Part shown: positions 52,676-61,254 of the stretch, in pieces
Position numbering within the stretch: position 1 is the first letter of the stretch
Layout of the letters: each line of letters begins with the position of its first letter
Origin: Gaiellales bacterium
Lineage (GTDB): Bacteria > Actinomycetota > Thermoleophilia > RBG-16-64-13
Assembly: GCA_012719395.1 (NCBI GenBank)
Contig: JAAYAL010000025.1
Coordinates: forward strand, 72,558 to 136,557
Direction: 5' to 3'
Length of the DNA stretch: 64,000 nucleotides
The notes under the pieces: model-generated
Databases searched by the model: none
What the model was told of the DNA's origin: nothing
Seen by the model: the letters and a program-made list of their open reading frames with translations, nothing else
Translations under genes and position numbers: made by a program

Positions 52676-54214
52676 GTGCTGCCGGATCTATGGGAGCTGG
52701 GACCTGCGGAGGTCATCAGCGTGGTGGGCGCCGGCGGCAAGAGCACGCTGCTGGAGAGCCTGGCGCGCGAGTACGAGCGGCGCGGTGGGCTGGTGCTCCT
52801 CACCACCACCACCAAGATGATGCCGCCCCGCCCCGGTGGGCGGCCACTGATCACCGGGGAGACGTTGGAGGCCGTGATGGCCGGCTTGGATCGGTTGCAG
52901 GAGGCCGGGGGGTTGGCTCCGGTCCCCGGCTCTGGGCATCTGCCGCCTGTCACGAACGCAACGGCGGCCACCGCGGATGGCGCCTCCTGCTCCGCCGCGC
53001 CGCCGCCGACCCTCTCTGCGGGCGCCCGGCTCAGCCCGGTGGTGGGGCGCAGCGTCCTGGCCAACGGTAAGCTTGACGGCCTCCCCCTGGAATGGATCGC
53101 CGCACTGCGGGACCGCGCGGAGGTGGCGGCCGTGGTGGTAGAGGCGGATGGCGCCGCCCGCCTGCCGCTCAAGGCGCCGGCGGAGTACGAGCCGGTGGTG
53201 CCGCCCTGCACCTCGGTGGTGGTGGCCATGTGCGGGTTGGAGGCCCAGCGTGCCTACCTGGAGCCCGACCAGGTGCATCGGGCGGAGTTGCTGGCGGAGT
53301 TGCTGGACCTGCCTCTGGGGGCGCCGGTGCCGCCGGAGCGACTCCCCGAGGCACTGGTGCTGGGCTATCAGGACGCGGTGCCCTCTTGGGCGCGCTTCCT
53401 GCTGCTGTTCAACAAGGCGGATCTCATCCCGCCGGACCCGGCGTTGGTGGAGGCGGCTCGAGAGGCGCCGGTGGAATCCTGGCTGGGCGCGGTGGGGGCG
53501 CGGCCGGTGCCGCTGCTGCAGTGCCTGCGGGCGCGCGACGCCGCGCCCGCCGTGGTGATCCTGGCCGCCGGCCGCGCCTCACGCATGGGCGGGCGTCCCA
53601 AGGTGCTCCTGTCGTGGGAGGGCCGCACCTTGGTGACCCGCGCGGTGGAAACTGCGGGCTCATTGCAGGCCTCCGGCCCCGTGATCGTGGTGATCGGGCA
53701 CGAGGCCGAGAGGGTGAAGGCTGAGCTGGACCGAGCCGGGGCGGCCGGAGGGTTCCCCCGCATACTGGTGGTGCGGAATCCCTGTCCGGAGGAGGGTATG
53801 GGCTCGTCGTTGCGTCGGGGGGCGCTGGCGGCCGGGCCACGAGACCTGGTGGTGATGCTGGCGGATCAGCCCTTGGTGACCACGGCCACGCTGGAGCGTT
53901 TGCTGGCCGCCTTCCGTGCCCACCCCACTGCGGCCGGGGCCGTGCTGGGCACCGGCAGCCCGCCTGGCGAGGGGGAGTCGGGCAAAGGCGCGCCGACGGC
54001 GACGGGTACGTGGGGGCCGCCACTCGTCATCCATCGCTCATTGGCTCCGCAGCTGGCGTGCTTGGCGGGTAGCGACGGGGGTGGCCGAGGACTGCTGAGC
54101 CGTTACGAGACCAGGTTACGCCGGGTGCCGGCAGTGGGCGGTGAAGCCTCTGATATCGATACCGAAGCCGATTGGACCGTCCTGGGCGTGGGGCTCCCCC
54201 CGGATGGAAGGTGA
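52676..54214 (+). CDS. YqeC-MocA fusion: selenium-dependent molybdenum hydroxylase accessory plus Moco cytidylyltransferase
   Basis: Residues 1-~260 are YqeC: P-loop VVGAGGKSTLLESLAREY, LLTTTTKMMPP, EADGAARLPLKAP, FNKADL. YqeC is a marker of selenium-dependent molybdenum hydroxylases. Residues ~293-505 are MocA/MobA-like: VVILAAGRASRMGGRPKVLL, NPCPEEGMGSSLRRG, MLADQPLV and DIDTEADW, as in the enzyme making MCD-type molybdenum cofactor from CTP. GTG 52676 has AGAGGAG five bases upstream; the track's 52613 start is out. 512 residues. No hydroxylase subunits are in the window. Confidence 0.88.
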   Translation: MLPDLWELGPAEVISVVGAGGKSTLLESLAREYERRGGLVLLTTTTKMMPPRPGGRPLITGETLEAVMAGLDRLQEAGGLAPVPGSGHLPPVTNATAATADGASCSAAPPPTLSAGARLSPVVGRSVLANGKLDGLPLEWIAALRDRAEVAAVVVEADGAARLPLKAPAEYEPVVPPCTSVVVAMCGLEAQRAYLEPDQVHRAELLAELLDLPLGAPVPPERLPEALVLGYQDAVPSWARFLLLFNKADLIPPDPALVEAAREAPVESWLGAVGARPVPLLQCLRARDAAPAVVILAAGRASRMGGRPKVLLSWEGRTLVTRAVETAGSLQASGPVIVVIGHEAERVKAELDRAGAAGGFPRILVVRNPCPEEGMGSSLRRGALAAGPRDLVVMLADQPLVTTATLERLLAAFRAHPTAAGAVLGTGSPPGEGESGKGAPTATGTWGPPLVIHRSLAPQLACLAGSDGGGRGLLSRYETRLRRVPAVGGEASDIDTEADWTVLGVGLPPDGR

Positions 54215-54316
54215 GCGTTCCCCACGCGGAATGAAGGACGGGCGTGGCACGCGCGGGCCAAAGCTGTTATGCTGGCGCGCCATGTTGGTGGAGGTAACGT
54301 CAAAGGCAGCGGCCCG

Positions 54317-54727
54317 GTGAGTGTTCGGCAGCTTTCGCTCTTTGTGGAGAACAAAGCAGGGCGTATCGCCCAGATTGCCGGTGTGCTCGCCGCAAGGAAG
54401 ATCAACATCTTCGGCTTCTGCCTGGCTGACACCGGTGACTACGGCATCGTGAGACTGGTGGTGGACAAGCCGGAGAGCGCCGGCGGCGCGCTGCGCGGTG
54501 AAGGTTTCACCGTCACGGAGAACGCGGTAATCTGTGTGTCGCTGCCTGACCAGCCCGGTGCGCTGGCCACGTTGGCAGCCGTGGTGGCCGGTGCCGGCTG
54601 TAGTATTGACTACCTCTATTGGGGCGCTCGGGAGTCTGTCATCTTCATGGCCGACGACGTCCCCAACCTGGAACGCACGCTTACGGAAAAGGGGCTTTCA
54701 TGCTTGGTAGATGCCGATATTGCCTGA
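54317..54727 (+). CDS. Tandem ACT-domain amino-acid-binding protein
   Basis: 136 residues made of two ACT repeats: RQLSLFVENKAGRIAQIAGVLAARKINIFGF and VICVSLPDQPGALATLAAVVAGAGCSIDYLY. Such stand-alone proteins sit beside paaK and liv genes in many anaerobes and may sense branched-chain or aromatic amino acids. GTG 54317 gives the natural N-terminus; the track opening at 54269 adds a non-conserved leader. It is followed by livK after 70 bp. Confidence 0.85.
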   Translation: MSVRQLSLFVENKAGRIAQIAGVLAARKINIFGFCLADTGDYGIVRLVVDKPESAGGALRGEGFTVTENAVICVSLPDQPGALATLAAVVAGAGCSIDYLYWGARESVIFMADDVPNLERTLTEKGLSCLVDADIA

Positions 54728-54757
54728 GCTGAAAGGGCCATCTGTCCGTTAGCGTGA

Positions 54758-54773
54758 GCCGGCTCCAACCGGC
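54758..54773 (+). other. Small hairpin in the livK leader
   Basis: GCCGG, CTCCAA, CCGGC: a 5-bp stem with a 6-base loop, 25 bases before the livK ATG. No T-run follows, so it is unlikely to be an intrinsic terminator. It may be an mRNA processing or stability element separating the ACT gene from livK. Confidence 0.35.
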
Positions 54774-54797
54774 CTTAACAGTTCCAGGAGAGCACAG

Positions 54798-56042
54798 ATG
54801 CATAAGATCCTTGTCGCGGCCGTTGCCGCTTGTTTGGTTGTGGTCGTACTCTTTTCCGGCTGTGGCGGCACCACCACCGGTTCCTCCGAAGCCTCCGCCG
54901 GCACCGACGCTACCACTGCGCCCGCAGGCACCGCGGCTGCGGATTCCCAGGGCGGCCAGCTCACGGGAGACCCCATCGTCATAGGCGCCGTGGTCTCTAC
55001 CACCGGCCCCAACGCGCCTCTGGGCGAGCCGGAACGCATGGCGCTGGAGTTGTTTGAGAAGCAGATCAATGCCGCCGGCGGCGTGCTGGGGCGTCCCTTG
55101 GATGTTGTGGTTCTCGACGACCAGAGCAATGCCAAAGAAGCGGTGACTGCCACTCAGCGCTTGTTGCAGCAGGAGAAGGCCGTGGCCGTCATCGGCGCCA
55201 GCGGCTCGGCCTCCACGCTGGCCATGAAGGCCATCACCGCGCAGGCCGGCATCCCGCAGATCGCCATGGCGGCCTCCAACAACATTACCAGCGAGCCGCC
55301 CAGCGACTGGATCTGGCGCGTGGCTCCCAAGGACGACCTTGCCGTGGAGCGTGCCGTGTCCCACGTGGCGGAGGGGCTGCGGGTGACCAAGATCGCCGTG
55401 CTGTACGACGAGAACGCCTTCGGCTCCTCGGGTCTGGCGCAGATTGAGAAGGTGAAGGACCGGTACGGGATTGAGGTGGTGGCCAAGGAGTCCTACAAGA
55501 CGGACGAGACCGACCTCACCGCCCAACTGACCAAGCTCAAGGGCTCCAATCCCGAAGCGCTCATAGTGTGGGGCACAAATCCCGGCCCTGCCGTTGCCGC
55601 CAAGAACCTGAAGCAACTGGCCTGGGACATCCCCTACGTGGGTAGCCACGGCATCGCCAACGCCAAGTTCATCGAACTGGCGGGGGAGGCGGCCGAGGGC
55701 GTGACCTTCCCCACCACCAAGATCCTCTTCCCGGAGTCCATCACTGATCCGGAGCAGAAGGCTCTCATTGAGAAGCTCATCACCGACTACACGGCGGAGT
55801 TCGGCCAGGCGCCCAATCACTTCTCCTCGCACGGCTGGGACGGCATCGCCGTGCTGGTGGCGGCCATTGAGCAGGCCAAAAGCACGGAGCCGGCCGCCCT
55901 GCAGGCTGCGCTCAACGGCCTGACGGATTTTACCGGCGCCGACGGCATCTTCACCTACACCGCCACTGACCACGATGGTCTGAAGGTGGACGATCTGATC
56001 ATGGTCAGGGTCGAAGGCGGCAAGTGGGCGCTGGCCCAATAA
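54798..56042 (+). CDS. livK: Branched-chain amino acid ABC transporter substrate-binding lipoprotein LivK
   Basis: Type I periplasmic-binding fold. Signal peptide MHKILVAAVAACLVVVVLFSGC with a lipobox (FSGC, lipidated Cys22), then a Ser/Thr/Ala linker. The binding domain has PIVIGAVVSTTGPNAPLGEPERMALELFEKQINAAGGVLGRPLDVV, VAVIGASGS, LYDENAFGSSGL and FSSHGWDGIAVLVAAI. 414 residues. First gene of livKHMGF. The substrate may be aliphatic or aromatic amino acids or related acids. Confidence 0.93.
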   Translation: MHKILVAAVAACLVVVVLFSGCGGTTTGSSEASAGTDATTAPAGTAAADSQGGQLTGDPIVIGAVVSTTGPNAPLGEPERMALELFEKQINAAGGVLGRPLDVVVLDDQSNAKEAVTATQRLLQQEKAVAVIGASGSASTLAMKAITAQAGIPQIAMAASNNITSEPPSDWIWRVAPKDDLAVERAVSHVAEGLRVTKIAVLYDENAFGSSGLAQIEKVKDRYGIEVVAKESYKTDETDLTAQLTKLKGSNPEALIVWGTNPGPAVAAKNLKQLAWDIPYVGSHGIANAKFIELAGEAAEGVTFPTTKILFPESITDPEQKALIEKLITDYTAEFGQAPNHFSSHGWDGIAVLVAAIEQAKSTEPAALQAALNGLTDFTGADGIFTYTATDHDGLKVDDLIMVRVEGGKWALAQ

Positions 56043-56108
56043 GAAGGTTGGGGGGAAGGCGGCGGCTCGTGGGGGGGCCGCCGCCCCATCTCTCCGGGGC
56101 TCTCAACC

Positions 56109-56987
56109 ATGACCTTTGAGCAGCTACTGCAGTACATCTTCAGCGGCCTCACCAGCGGCAGCATCTATGCGCTGACGGCTCTGGGCTTCACCCTCATCTA
56201 CAACGCCACCGGGCTCATCAACTTTGCCCAGGGCGAGCTGGTGATGCTGGGCGGGTTGAGCGCCGTGGGCCTGTATCAGGCCGGGTTGCCCCTGCCGGTG
56301 GCTTTTCTGGGTTCGCTCACCATTGTGTTGATCGTCACCGTGCTGTTCCAGCAACTGGCCATCCGACCTCTCCTTTCCCGCGGCGTGCTGGCGCAGGTCA
56401 TCGCCACCGTGGGGGCCTCGCTGGCACTGCGCACGGCAGCCATGATGATCTTCGGGCGGGAGGCGCTGCCCCTGCCGGCCTTCTCCGGAGACACGCCCAT
56501 CCGTATCTTTGGTGCCAGCCTCAACCCGCAGACGTTGTGGGTGGTGGGCAGCACGTTGCTCATCGTGCTGGCGCTGCAGCTCTTCTACCGGCGCACGCTC
56601 ACGGGGAAGGCCGTTCGGGCCTGCGCCGTCAATCCGTTGGCCGCCCGCCTCATGGGCGTCTCCTACTCCAACGTGGTATTGCTCAGCTTCGCCGTGAGCG
56701 GCGCTATCTCAGCGGCGGCGGGTGTGATGATCACGCCTATCAGCTTCATGACCTACTCCTCAGGGGCGCTGTTGGGGCTCAAAGGCTTCGCCGCCGCCGC
56801 GCTCGGGGGGCTGGGCAATCCTGTGGGGGCGGTGGTGGGAGGCGTGGCCTTGGGCATACTGGAGGGCCTGGGTGTGGGGCTGGTGTCCTCCGGCTACAAG
56901 GACGCCATCGCTTTTGTCATCCTGCTGTTGGTGCTGTTCCTGCGACCGCAGGGCATCTTCGGTGGGAAGGCGGTGGAGCAGGAATGA
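56109..56987 (+). CDS. livH: Branched-chain amino acid ABC permease LivH
   Basis: Inner-membrane permease with about eight spans. GLTSGSIYALTALGFTLIYNATGLINFAQGELVMLG is the LivH signature; the coupling region GKAVRACAVNPLAARLMGVSYSNVVLLSFAVSGAISAAAGVM is also diagnostic. 292 residues. It overlaps livM by 4 bases. Confidence 0.94.
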   Translation: MTFEQLLQYIFSGLTSGSIYALTALGFTLIYNATGLINFAQGELVMLGGLSAVGLYQAGLPLPVAFLGSLTIVLIVTVLFQQLAIRPLLSRGVLAQVIATVGASLALRTAAMMIFGREALPLPAFSGDTPIRIFGASLNPQTLWVVGSTLLIVLALQLFYRRTLTGKAVRACAVNPLAARLMGVSYSNVVLLSFAVSGAISAAAGVMITPISFMTYSSGALLGLKGFAAAALGGLGNPVGAVVGGVALGILEGLGVGLVSSGYKDAIAFVILLLVLFLRPQGIFGGKAVEQE

Positions 56988-57964
56988 GCGGCGGCACTTC
57001 GTCCCGCGTGTCGCGTTTCGTGCCGCGCAACTGGAGTTTTGCCGTGTTAGCCGTTGCTGTGCTGCTGGTGCCGGCTTTCACCCGTGACACCTATATCCTG
57101 AGCATCTTCGCCTTCATGGCCACCCGTTTCATGGTAGTGGTGGGCCTGTGGCTCCTACTGGGCCTGGCGGGCCAGATCTCCCTGGGCCACGCCGCCTTCG
57201 TGGGCCTGGGCGCCTACGGGTCGGCCATCCTGGTCACGCGGGCGGACGTCAACCCCTGGCTGGCGCTGGTGATGTCGGCCGTGTTGGCCGCCGCCATCGC
57301 CGGGCTGATCGGCATCCCCACCCTCAAACTCAAAGGCCACTACCTGGCCATGGCCACCATGGGCTTCGGCGAGATTATCCATATCCTTCTCATCCAGCTC
57401 AAGGGTCTCACCAACGGCACAGACGGCATCACCGGCATCCCGCCGCTCAGCCTGGGACCTCTCAATTTCAGCGATCCTCGTTTGTACCATCTGCTGGTGT
57501 GGGTCGTGGCGCTCATCTTCTTCCTGTTGGCACTCAATCTCACCAACTCTCGGCTGGGGCGTGCCCTGCAGGCCCTGCGGCGCTCGGAAGTGGCGGCGCA
57601 ATCACTGGGGGTGGACACGTCGTGGCGCAAGCTGCAGGTGTTCATGCTCTCGGCGGTGGCCGCCAGTATCGCCGGGAGCTTTGACGCCCACTATGTGCAG
57701 TTCGTGAGTCCGGATTCCTTCACTCTCAACGTCTCCGTCATCCTGGTGTGCAGCGTGGTGATCGGCGGCTTTCGCAGCGTGTGGGGTGCCGTGTGGGGGA
57801 CATTGCTCATCACCATCCTGCCCGAGATCATCAAGCGCTTCAATGAGGACGCCGTCAACCTGGTGTTCGGGCTGCTCATCATCGTTATCGTGGTTCTGCT
57901 GCCGGTCAAGAGCGGCCCGCTGGCGCGTCTGCAACTACTCCTGCGCGGACGGGAGCGTCTCTGA
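56984..57964 (+). CDS. livM: Branched-chain amino acid ABC permease LivM
   Basis: Second permease subunit. GLAGQISLGHAAFVGLGAYGSA, TLKLKGHYLAMATMGFGEI, TNGTDGITGIPPL, GRALQALRRSEVAAQSLGVD and GGFRSVWGAVWGTLLI are family motifs. ATG 56984 (ATGA overlap with livH) is the start; the track's 56537 opening lies within livH. 326 residues. It overlaps livG by one base. Confidence 0.94.
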   Translation: MSGGTSSRVSRFVPRNWSFAVLAVAVLLVPAFTRDTYILSIFAFMATRFMVVVGLWLLLGLAGQISLGHAAFVGLGAYGSAILVTRADVNPWLALVMSAVLAAAIAGLIGIPTLKLKGHYLAMATMGFGEIIHILLIQLKGLTNGTDGITGIPPLSLGPLNFSDPRLYHLLVWVVALIFFLLALNLTNSRLGRALQALRRSEVAAQSLGVDTSWRKLQVFMLSAVAASIAGSFDAHYVQFVSPDSFTLNVSVILVCSVVIGGFRSVWGAVWGTLLITILPEIIKRFNEDAVNLVFGLLIIVIVVLLPVKSGPLARLQLLLRGRERL

Positions 57965-58728
57965 TGGCACTGCTGACCCTGGAAGGGGTCTCCATGCGCT
58001 TTGGCGGTCTCGATGCGCTGCAGGACGTGGGCTTCCATCTCCACGAACAACAGATCAAGGCGCTGATAGGTCCCAATGGGGCGGGGAAGACTACGCTCTT
58101 CAACTGCATCACCGGCGCGCTGCGGCCCACCGCCGGCCGTGTCCTGCTGGAAGGACGGGACGTCACCGCGTGGCCGGCCCATCGCATGTGCCACGAGGGG
58201 GTGGGGCGCACCTTCCAGCACAGCCGCCTCTTCGACGACATGAGCGTGCTGGAGAACGTGATGGTCGGTCGGCATGCCCGCACCTCGGCCGGGCTGCTCT
58301 CGGCCTTCCTGCGTCTGCCACGCCACCGTCGGGAGGAGGCGGAGAGTCGGCAGGCAGCCATGGACGCTCTGTGGCGGGTGGACCTGGTGGATCGGGCGGA
58401 TCAGCCGGCCTCCAGCCTTCCCCTGGGTGAGCGGCACCTGCTGGAGATGGCCCGAGCGCTGGCCACAGAGCCACGCATCCTGCTTCTGGACGAGCCGGCG
58501 GCCGGTCTCAACGACGAGGAGACGGAACGCCTGGCGACCTCAGTGCGCCGTATCCGCGACGAAGGCGTCACCATCCTGCTGGTGGAGCACGACATGGGCT
58601 TTGTCATGGATATCTCTGATGAGGTGGTGGTGCTGGACTACGGACGCAAGATCGCCGAGGGGCCGCCGCTCATGATCCAGGCCGACGAAGAGGTCATCCG
58701 CGCCTATCTGGGCGAGGAGCTGGAATGA
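57964..58728 (+). CDS. livG: Branched-chain amino acid ABC ATPase LivG
   Basis: Walker A IGPNGAGKTTLFN, VGRTFQHSRLFDDMSVLENVMVG (Q-loop), signature ASSLPLGERHLLEMARAL, Walker B LLLDEPAAGL and the switch His in LLVEHDMGFVMDI. 254 residues, normal for LivG. It overlaps livF by 4 bases. Confidence 0.95.
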   Translation: MALLTLEGVSMRFGGLDALQDVGFHLHEQQIKALIGPNGAGKTTLFNCITGALRPTAGRVLLEGRDVTAWPAHRMCHEGVGRTFQHSRLFDDMSVLENVMVGRHARTSAGLLSAFLRLPRHRREEAESRQAAMDALWRVDLVDRADQPASSLPLGERHLLEMARALATEPRILLLDEPAAGLNDEETERLATSVRRIRDEGVTILLVEHDMGFVMDISDEVVVLDYGRKIAEGPPLMIQADEEVIRAYLGEELE

Positions 58729-59546
58729 GCGCTCTGCTGAGCCTGAAGGGCGTGCGGGCCGGGTATGGGTCCATCGAGGTGTTGCACGGCCTGGACCTGG
58801 GAGTGCAGGCGGGGGAGATCGTCAGCATCATCGGTGTCAACGGCTCGGGGAAGAGCACGCTTCTGCAGGCCGTTTCCGGCGTTGTCCCTCTGCGGGGAGG
58901 CTGCATCGAGCTGGAGGGGGAGCGATTGGACACCACGGGGGTGGAAGGCATTGTGCGCCGTGGCGTGGTGCAGATTCCCGAGGGGCGACAGCTCTTCGGC
59001 CCCTTGACGGTGGAAGAGAACCTGGAGTTGGGCGGCTACTCGCGGCGCGGAAGGCGCGGGAGACACGCTGGTGGCGACGGCAGGGCTCGGGTGGGCTCGG
59101 GGCCGGCGGGCGCTGCCGCGCGCCTGGACCAGGTCTACGCCCTGTTCCCGCGCCTGGCGGAGCGCCGCCGGCAGGCCGCGGCCACGCTCTCCGGGGGCGA
59201 GCAGCAGATGCTGGCCCTGGGCCGGGCGCTCATGGCCGAGCCGCGCCTCCTGTTGCTGGATGAGCCCTCCATGGGATTGGCGCCACTCATCGTGCGTGAC
59301 ATCTTCCGCGTGCTGCGGGAGTTGAACCAGCAGGGACTGACGCTGCTGCTGGTGGAGCAGGACGCGCGCACCGCGCTCAACCTGGCCCACCGCGGGTTGG
59401 TGATGGAGCGCGGCCGGATCGTGCTGGAGGATCGGGCCGAGGTGCTGCTGGCCAGCCCGGACGTGCAATCCATCTACTTCGGACAGGGCGGCGGTCGTCA
59501 CGGGCGGGGTACCCGGCCGGCCGGACAGGGCGGAGGCTCGGCATGA
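58725..59546 (+). CDS. livF: Branched-chain amino acid ABC ATPase LivF
   Basis: Walker A IGVNGSGKSTLLQAVSG, QIPEGRQLFGPLTVEENL, signature LSGGEQQMLALGRAL, Walker B LLLDEPSMGLAP and His in LLVEQDARTAL (Gln-Asp variant usual in LivF). A ~25-residue Gly/Arg insert (RRGRRGRHAGGDGRARVGS) before the helical subdomain, plus a Gly-rich tail, brings it to 273 residues against ~235. It overlaps the CoA ligase gene by 4 bases. Confidence 0.94.
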   Translation: MSALLSLKGVRAGYGSIEVLHGLDLGVQAGEIVSIIGVNGSGKSTLLQAVSGVVPLRGGCIELEGERLDTTGVEGIVRRGVVQIPEGRQLFGPLTVEENLELGGYSRRGRRGRHAGGDGRARVGSGPAGAAARLDQVYALFPRLAERRRQAAATLSGGEQQMLALGRALMAEPRLLLLDEPSMGLAPLIVRDIFRVLRELNQQGLTLLLVEQDARTALNLAHRGLVMERGRIVLEDRAEVLLASPDVQSIYFGQGGGRHGRGTRPAGQGGGSA

Positions 59547-60850
59547 ATCAGATTTGGAATCCGGAGTACGAGACCATGGGCCGCGACCAGTTGCGCGAGC
59601 TGCAGTGGAAACGGTTGCAGATGACGCTGCGCTGGGCCTACGCCAATGTTCCCTTCTATCGCACGCGCTGGGAGGCGGCCGGGTTTGCGCCGCCGGACCT
59701 GCGCTCGCTGGAAGGGGTGTCCAGAATCCCCTTCACCCACAAGGACGATTTCCGCGCCGCGTACCCCTACGGCATGTTCGCCGTCCCCCTGGAACGTGTG
59801 GTTCGGGTGCACACCTCCTCGGGCAGCGCGGCCAGCCCCACGGTCATGGGCTTCACCCGGGGAGACCTCAATACCTGGGCGGAGCTGTGCGCCCGGGTGG
59901 CCACGGCCGGTGGCGCGCGCTCCCACGACGTGGCCCAGATCACTCTGGGCTACGGGTTGCCCACCGGCGCTTTCGGCCTGCACGCCGGCCTGGAGCGGCT
60001 GGGAGCCACCGTCATCCCCGCCTCCACCGGGGCCAGCAAGCGGCAGCTTCTCATCATGCGCGACTACTCGGTCAGCGTGCTGGTGGCGTCTCCCTCCTAT
60101 GCCCTGCACTTGGTGGACACGGCCGACGAGTTGGGCTTCGATCTCTCCCAACTCACGCTGCGCACGGCCCTGCTGGGGGCCGAGCGCTGGGGCGAGGGCA
60201 CGAGGGGCCGTGTGGAGGGCCGGCTGGGCCTCAGCGCGGTCGACAACTACGGCGTTTCGGAGGTGCTGGGCCCGGGCTTGTCCTTCGAGTGTCCCATGAA
60301 GCAGGGTCTGCACGTCAATGAGGACCATTTCCTGGTAGAGGTGGTGGACCCGGGCAGCGGCGAGGTGCTCCCCGTGGGGGAGGAGGGGGAGTTGGTGTTC
60401 ACCTCTCTCACCAAGGAAGCGGTCCCAGTGGTCAGGTATCGCACCGGAGATCTGGCGCGGCTCAGCGCCAAGGCCTGCGCCTGCGGCCGCACTCTGGTGA
60501 GGCACTCGCGAGTCACGGGGCGCACCGACGGCATGCTCAAAGTCCGGGGCGTCAATATCTTCCCCGCGCAGATCGAGCGCGTGCTGGAAGAGGTGGAGGG
60601 CACCCACCCCCAGTTCCAGATAATCCTGGATGAGAAGGCGTCTCTGGACCAGATGGAGGTGCGCGTGGCCGTCAAGGCGGAGTTCTTCCCGGACAGCATG
60701 CGCAGCCTTCTTGACTTCCGCCGCCGCCTGGAGGGACGCCTGCAGGAGGAACTGGGTGTCCGTGCTACAGTCATGCTCGTGGAGCCTGCCAGCCTGCCCG
60801 AGGACATCGCTGCTCAGGGGCAGGTGGTAGACCGGCGGGATAAGAGCTAG
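59543..60850 (+). CDS. Phenylacetate-CoA ligase (PaaK)-like AMP-forming enzyme
   Basis: ANL-superfamily, 435 residues, PaaK length. WNPEYETMGRDQLRELQWKRLQ, VPFYRTRWEAAG, YGMFAVPLERVVRVHTSSG, DNYGVSEVLGPGLSFEC, RYRTGDLARL, GRTDGMLKVRGVNIFPAQIE match PaaK. Two points are odd: the ATP loop usually SSGTTGKPT is SSGSAASPT, and the C-terminal EGKA..V.D lysine region reads AAQGQVVDRR. Catalysis may be altered or substrate-specialised. Coupling to livF by overlap and the nearby ACT protein point to activation of an aryl acid derived from amino acids. Confidence 0.85.
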   Translation: MNQIWNPEYETMGRDQLRELQWKRLQMTLRWAYANVPFYRTRWEAAGFAPPDLRSLEGVSRIPFTHKDDFRAAYPYGMFAVPLERVVRVHTSSGSAASPTVMGFTRGDLNTWAELCARVATAGGARSHDVAQITLGYGLPTGAFGLHAGLERLGATVIPASTGASKRQLLIMRDYSVSVLVASPSYALHLVDTADELGFDLSQLTLRTALLGAERWGEGTRGRVEGRLGLSAVDNYGVSEVLGPGLSFECPMKQGLHVNEDHFLVEVVDPGSGEVLPVGEEGELVFTSLTKEAVPVVRYRTGDLARLSAKACACGRTLVRHSRVTGRTDGMLKVRGVNIFPAQIERVLEEVEGTHPQFQIILDEKASLDQMEVRVAVKAEFFPDSMRSLLDFRRRLEGRLQEELGVRATVMLVEPASLPEDIAAQGQVVDRRDKS

Positions 60851-60858
60851 GATGCGGC

Positions 60859-61242
60859 ATGGCTCTTGAACCAGGTCTCCACGCGTCTGTCAGCACGGTG
60901 GTGGTGGATGGCATCACCGCGATGGCTCAGGGTACCGGCCCGGTGCGTAGTCTTGCCACTCCGGCCATGGCTGTGCTCATGGAGAAGGCGGCTGTGCGGG
61001 CCGTCGCGGAGCACCTGGCTGCCGGCCAAGGCACCGTGGGCAGCCACATAGATGTGTCGCACCTGGCGCCCACTCCGGTGGGCATGTCGGTGCGTGCCAC
61101 GGCCAAGCTGGTCCGGGTTGAGGGACGCCGTCTGCTGTTCGAGGTGTCGGCGGAGGATGTCAGCGGTGTGGTGGGGCGCGGCACGCACGAGCGGGTGGTC
61201 ATCAACCTGGACGCGTTCGAAGCCAAAGTGCGCGCCCGCTAG
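60859..61242 (+). CDS. FlK-like hotdog-fold acyl-CoA thioesterase
   Basis: 127 residues. LATPAMAVLMEKAAVRAV, then GTVGSHIDVSHLAPTPVGMSVRATAKLVRVEGRRLLFEVSAED, then GRGTHERVVI match the fluoroacetyl-CoA thioesterase-like family; catalytic-type Glu (MEKAA) and His (GSHIDVSHLA) are visible. It follows the CoA ligase by 8 bp, so it may hydrolyse excess or wrong CoA esters. The physiological substrate is not inferable. Confidence 0.82.
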   Translation: MALEPGLHASVSTVVVDGITAMAQGTGPVRSLATPAMAVLMEKAAVRAVAEHLAAGQGTVGSHIDVSHLAPTPVGMSVRATAKLVRVEGRRLLFEVSAEDVSGVVGRGTHERVVINLDAFEAKVRAR

Positions 61243-61254
61243 CCTGGGGTCCGC

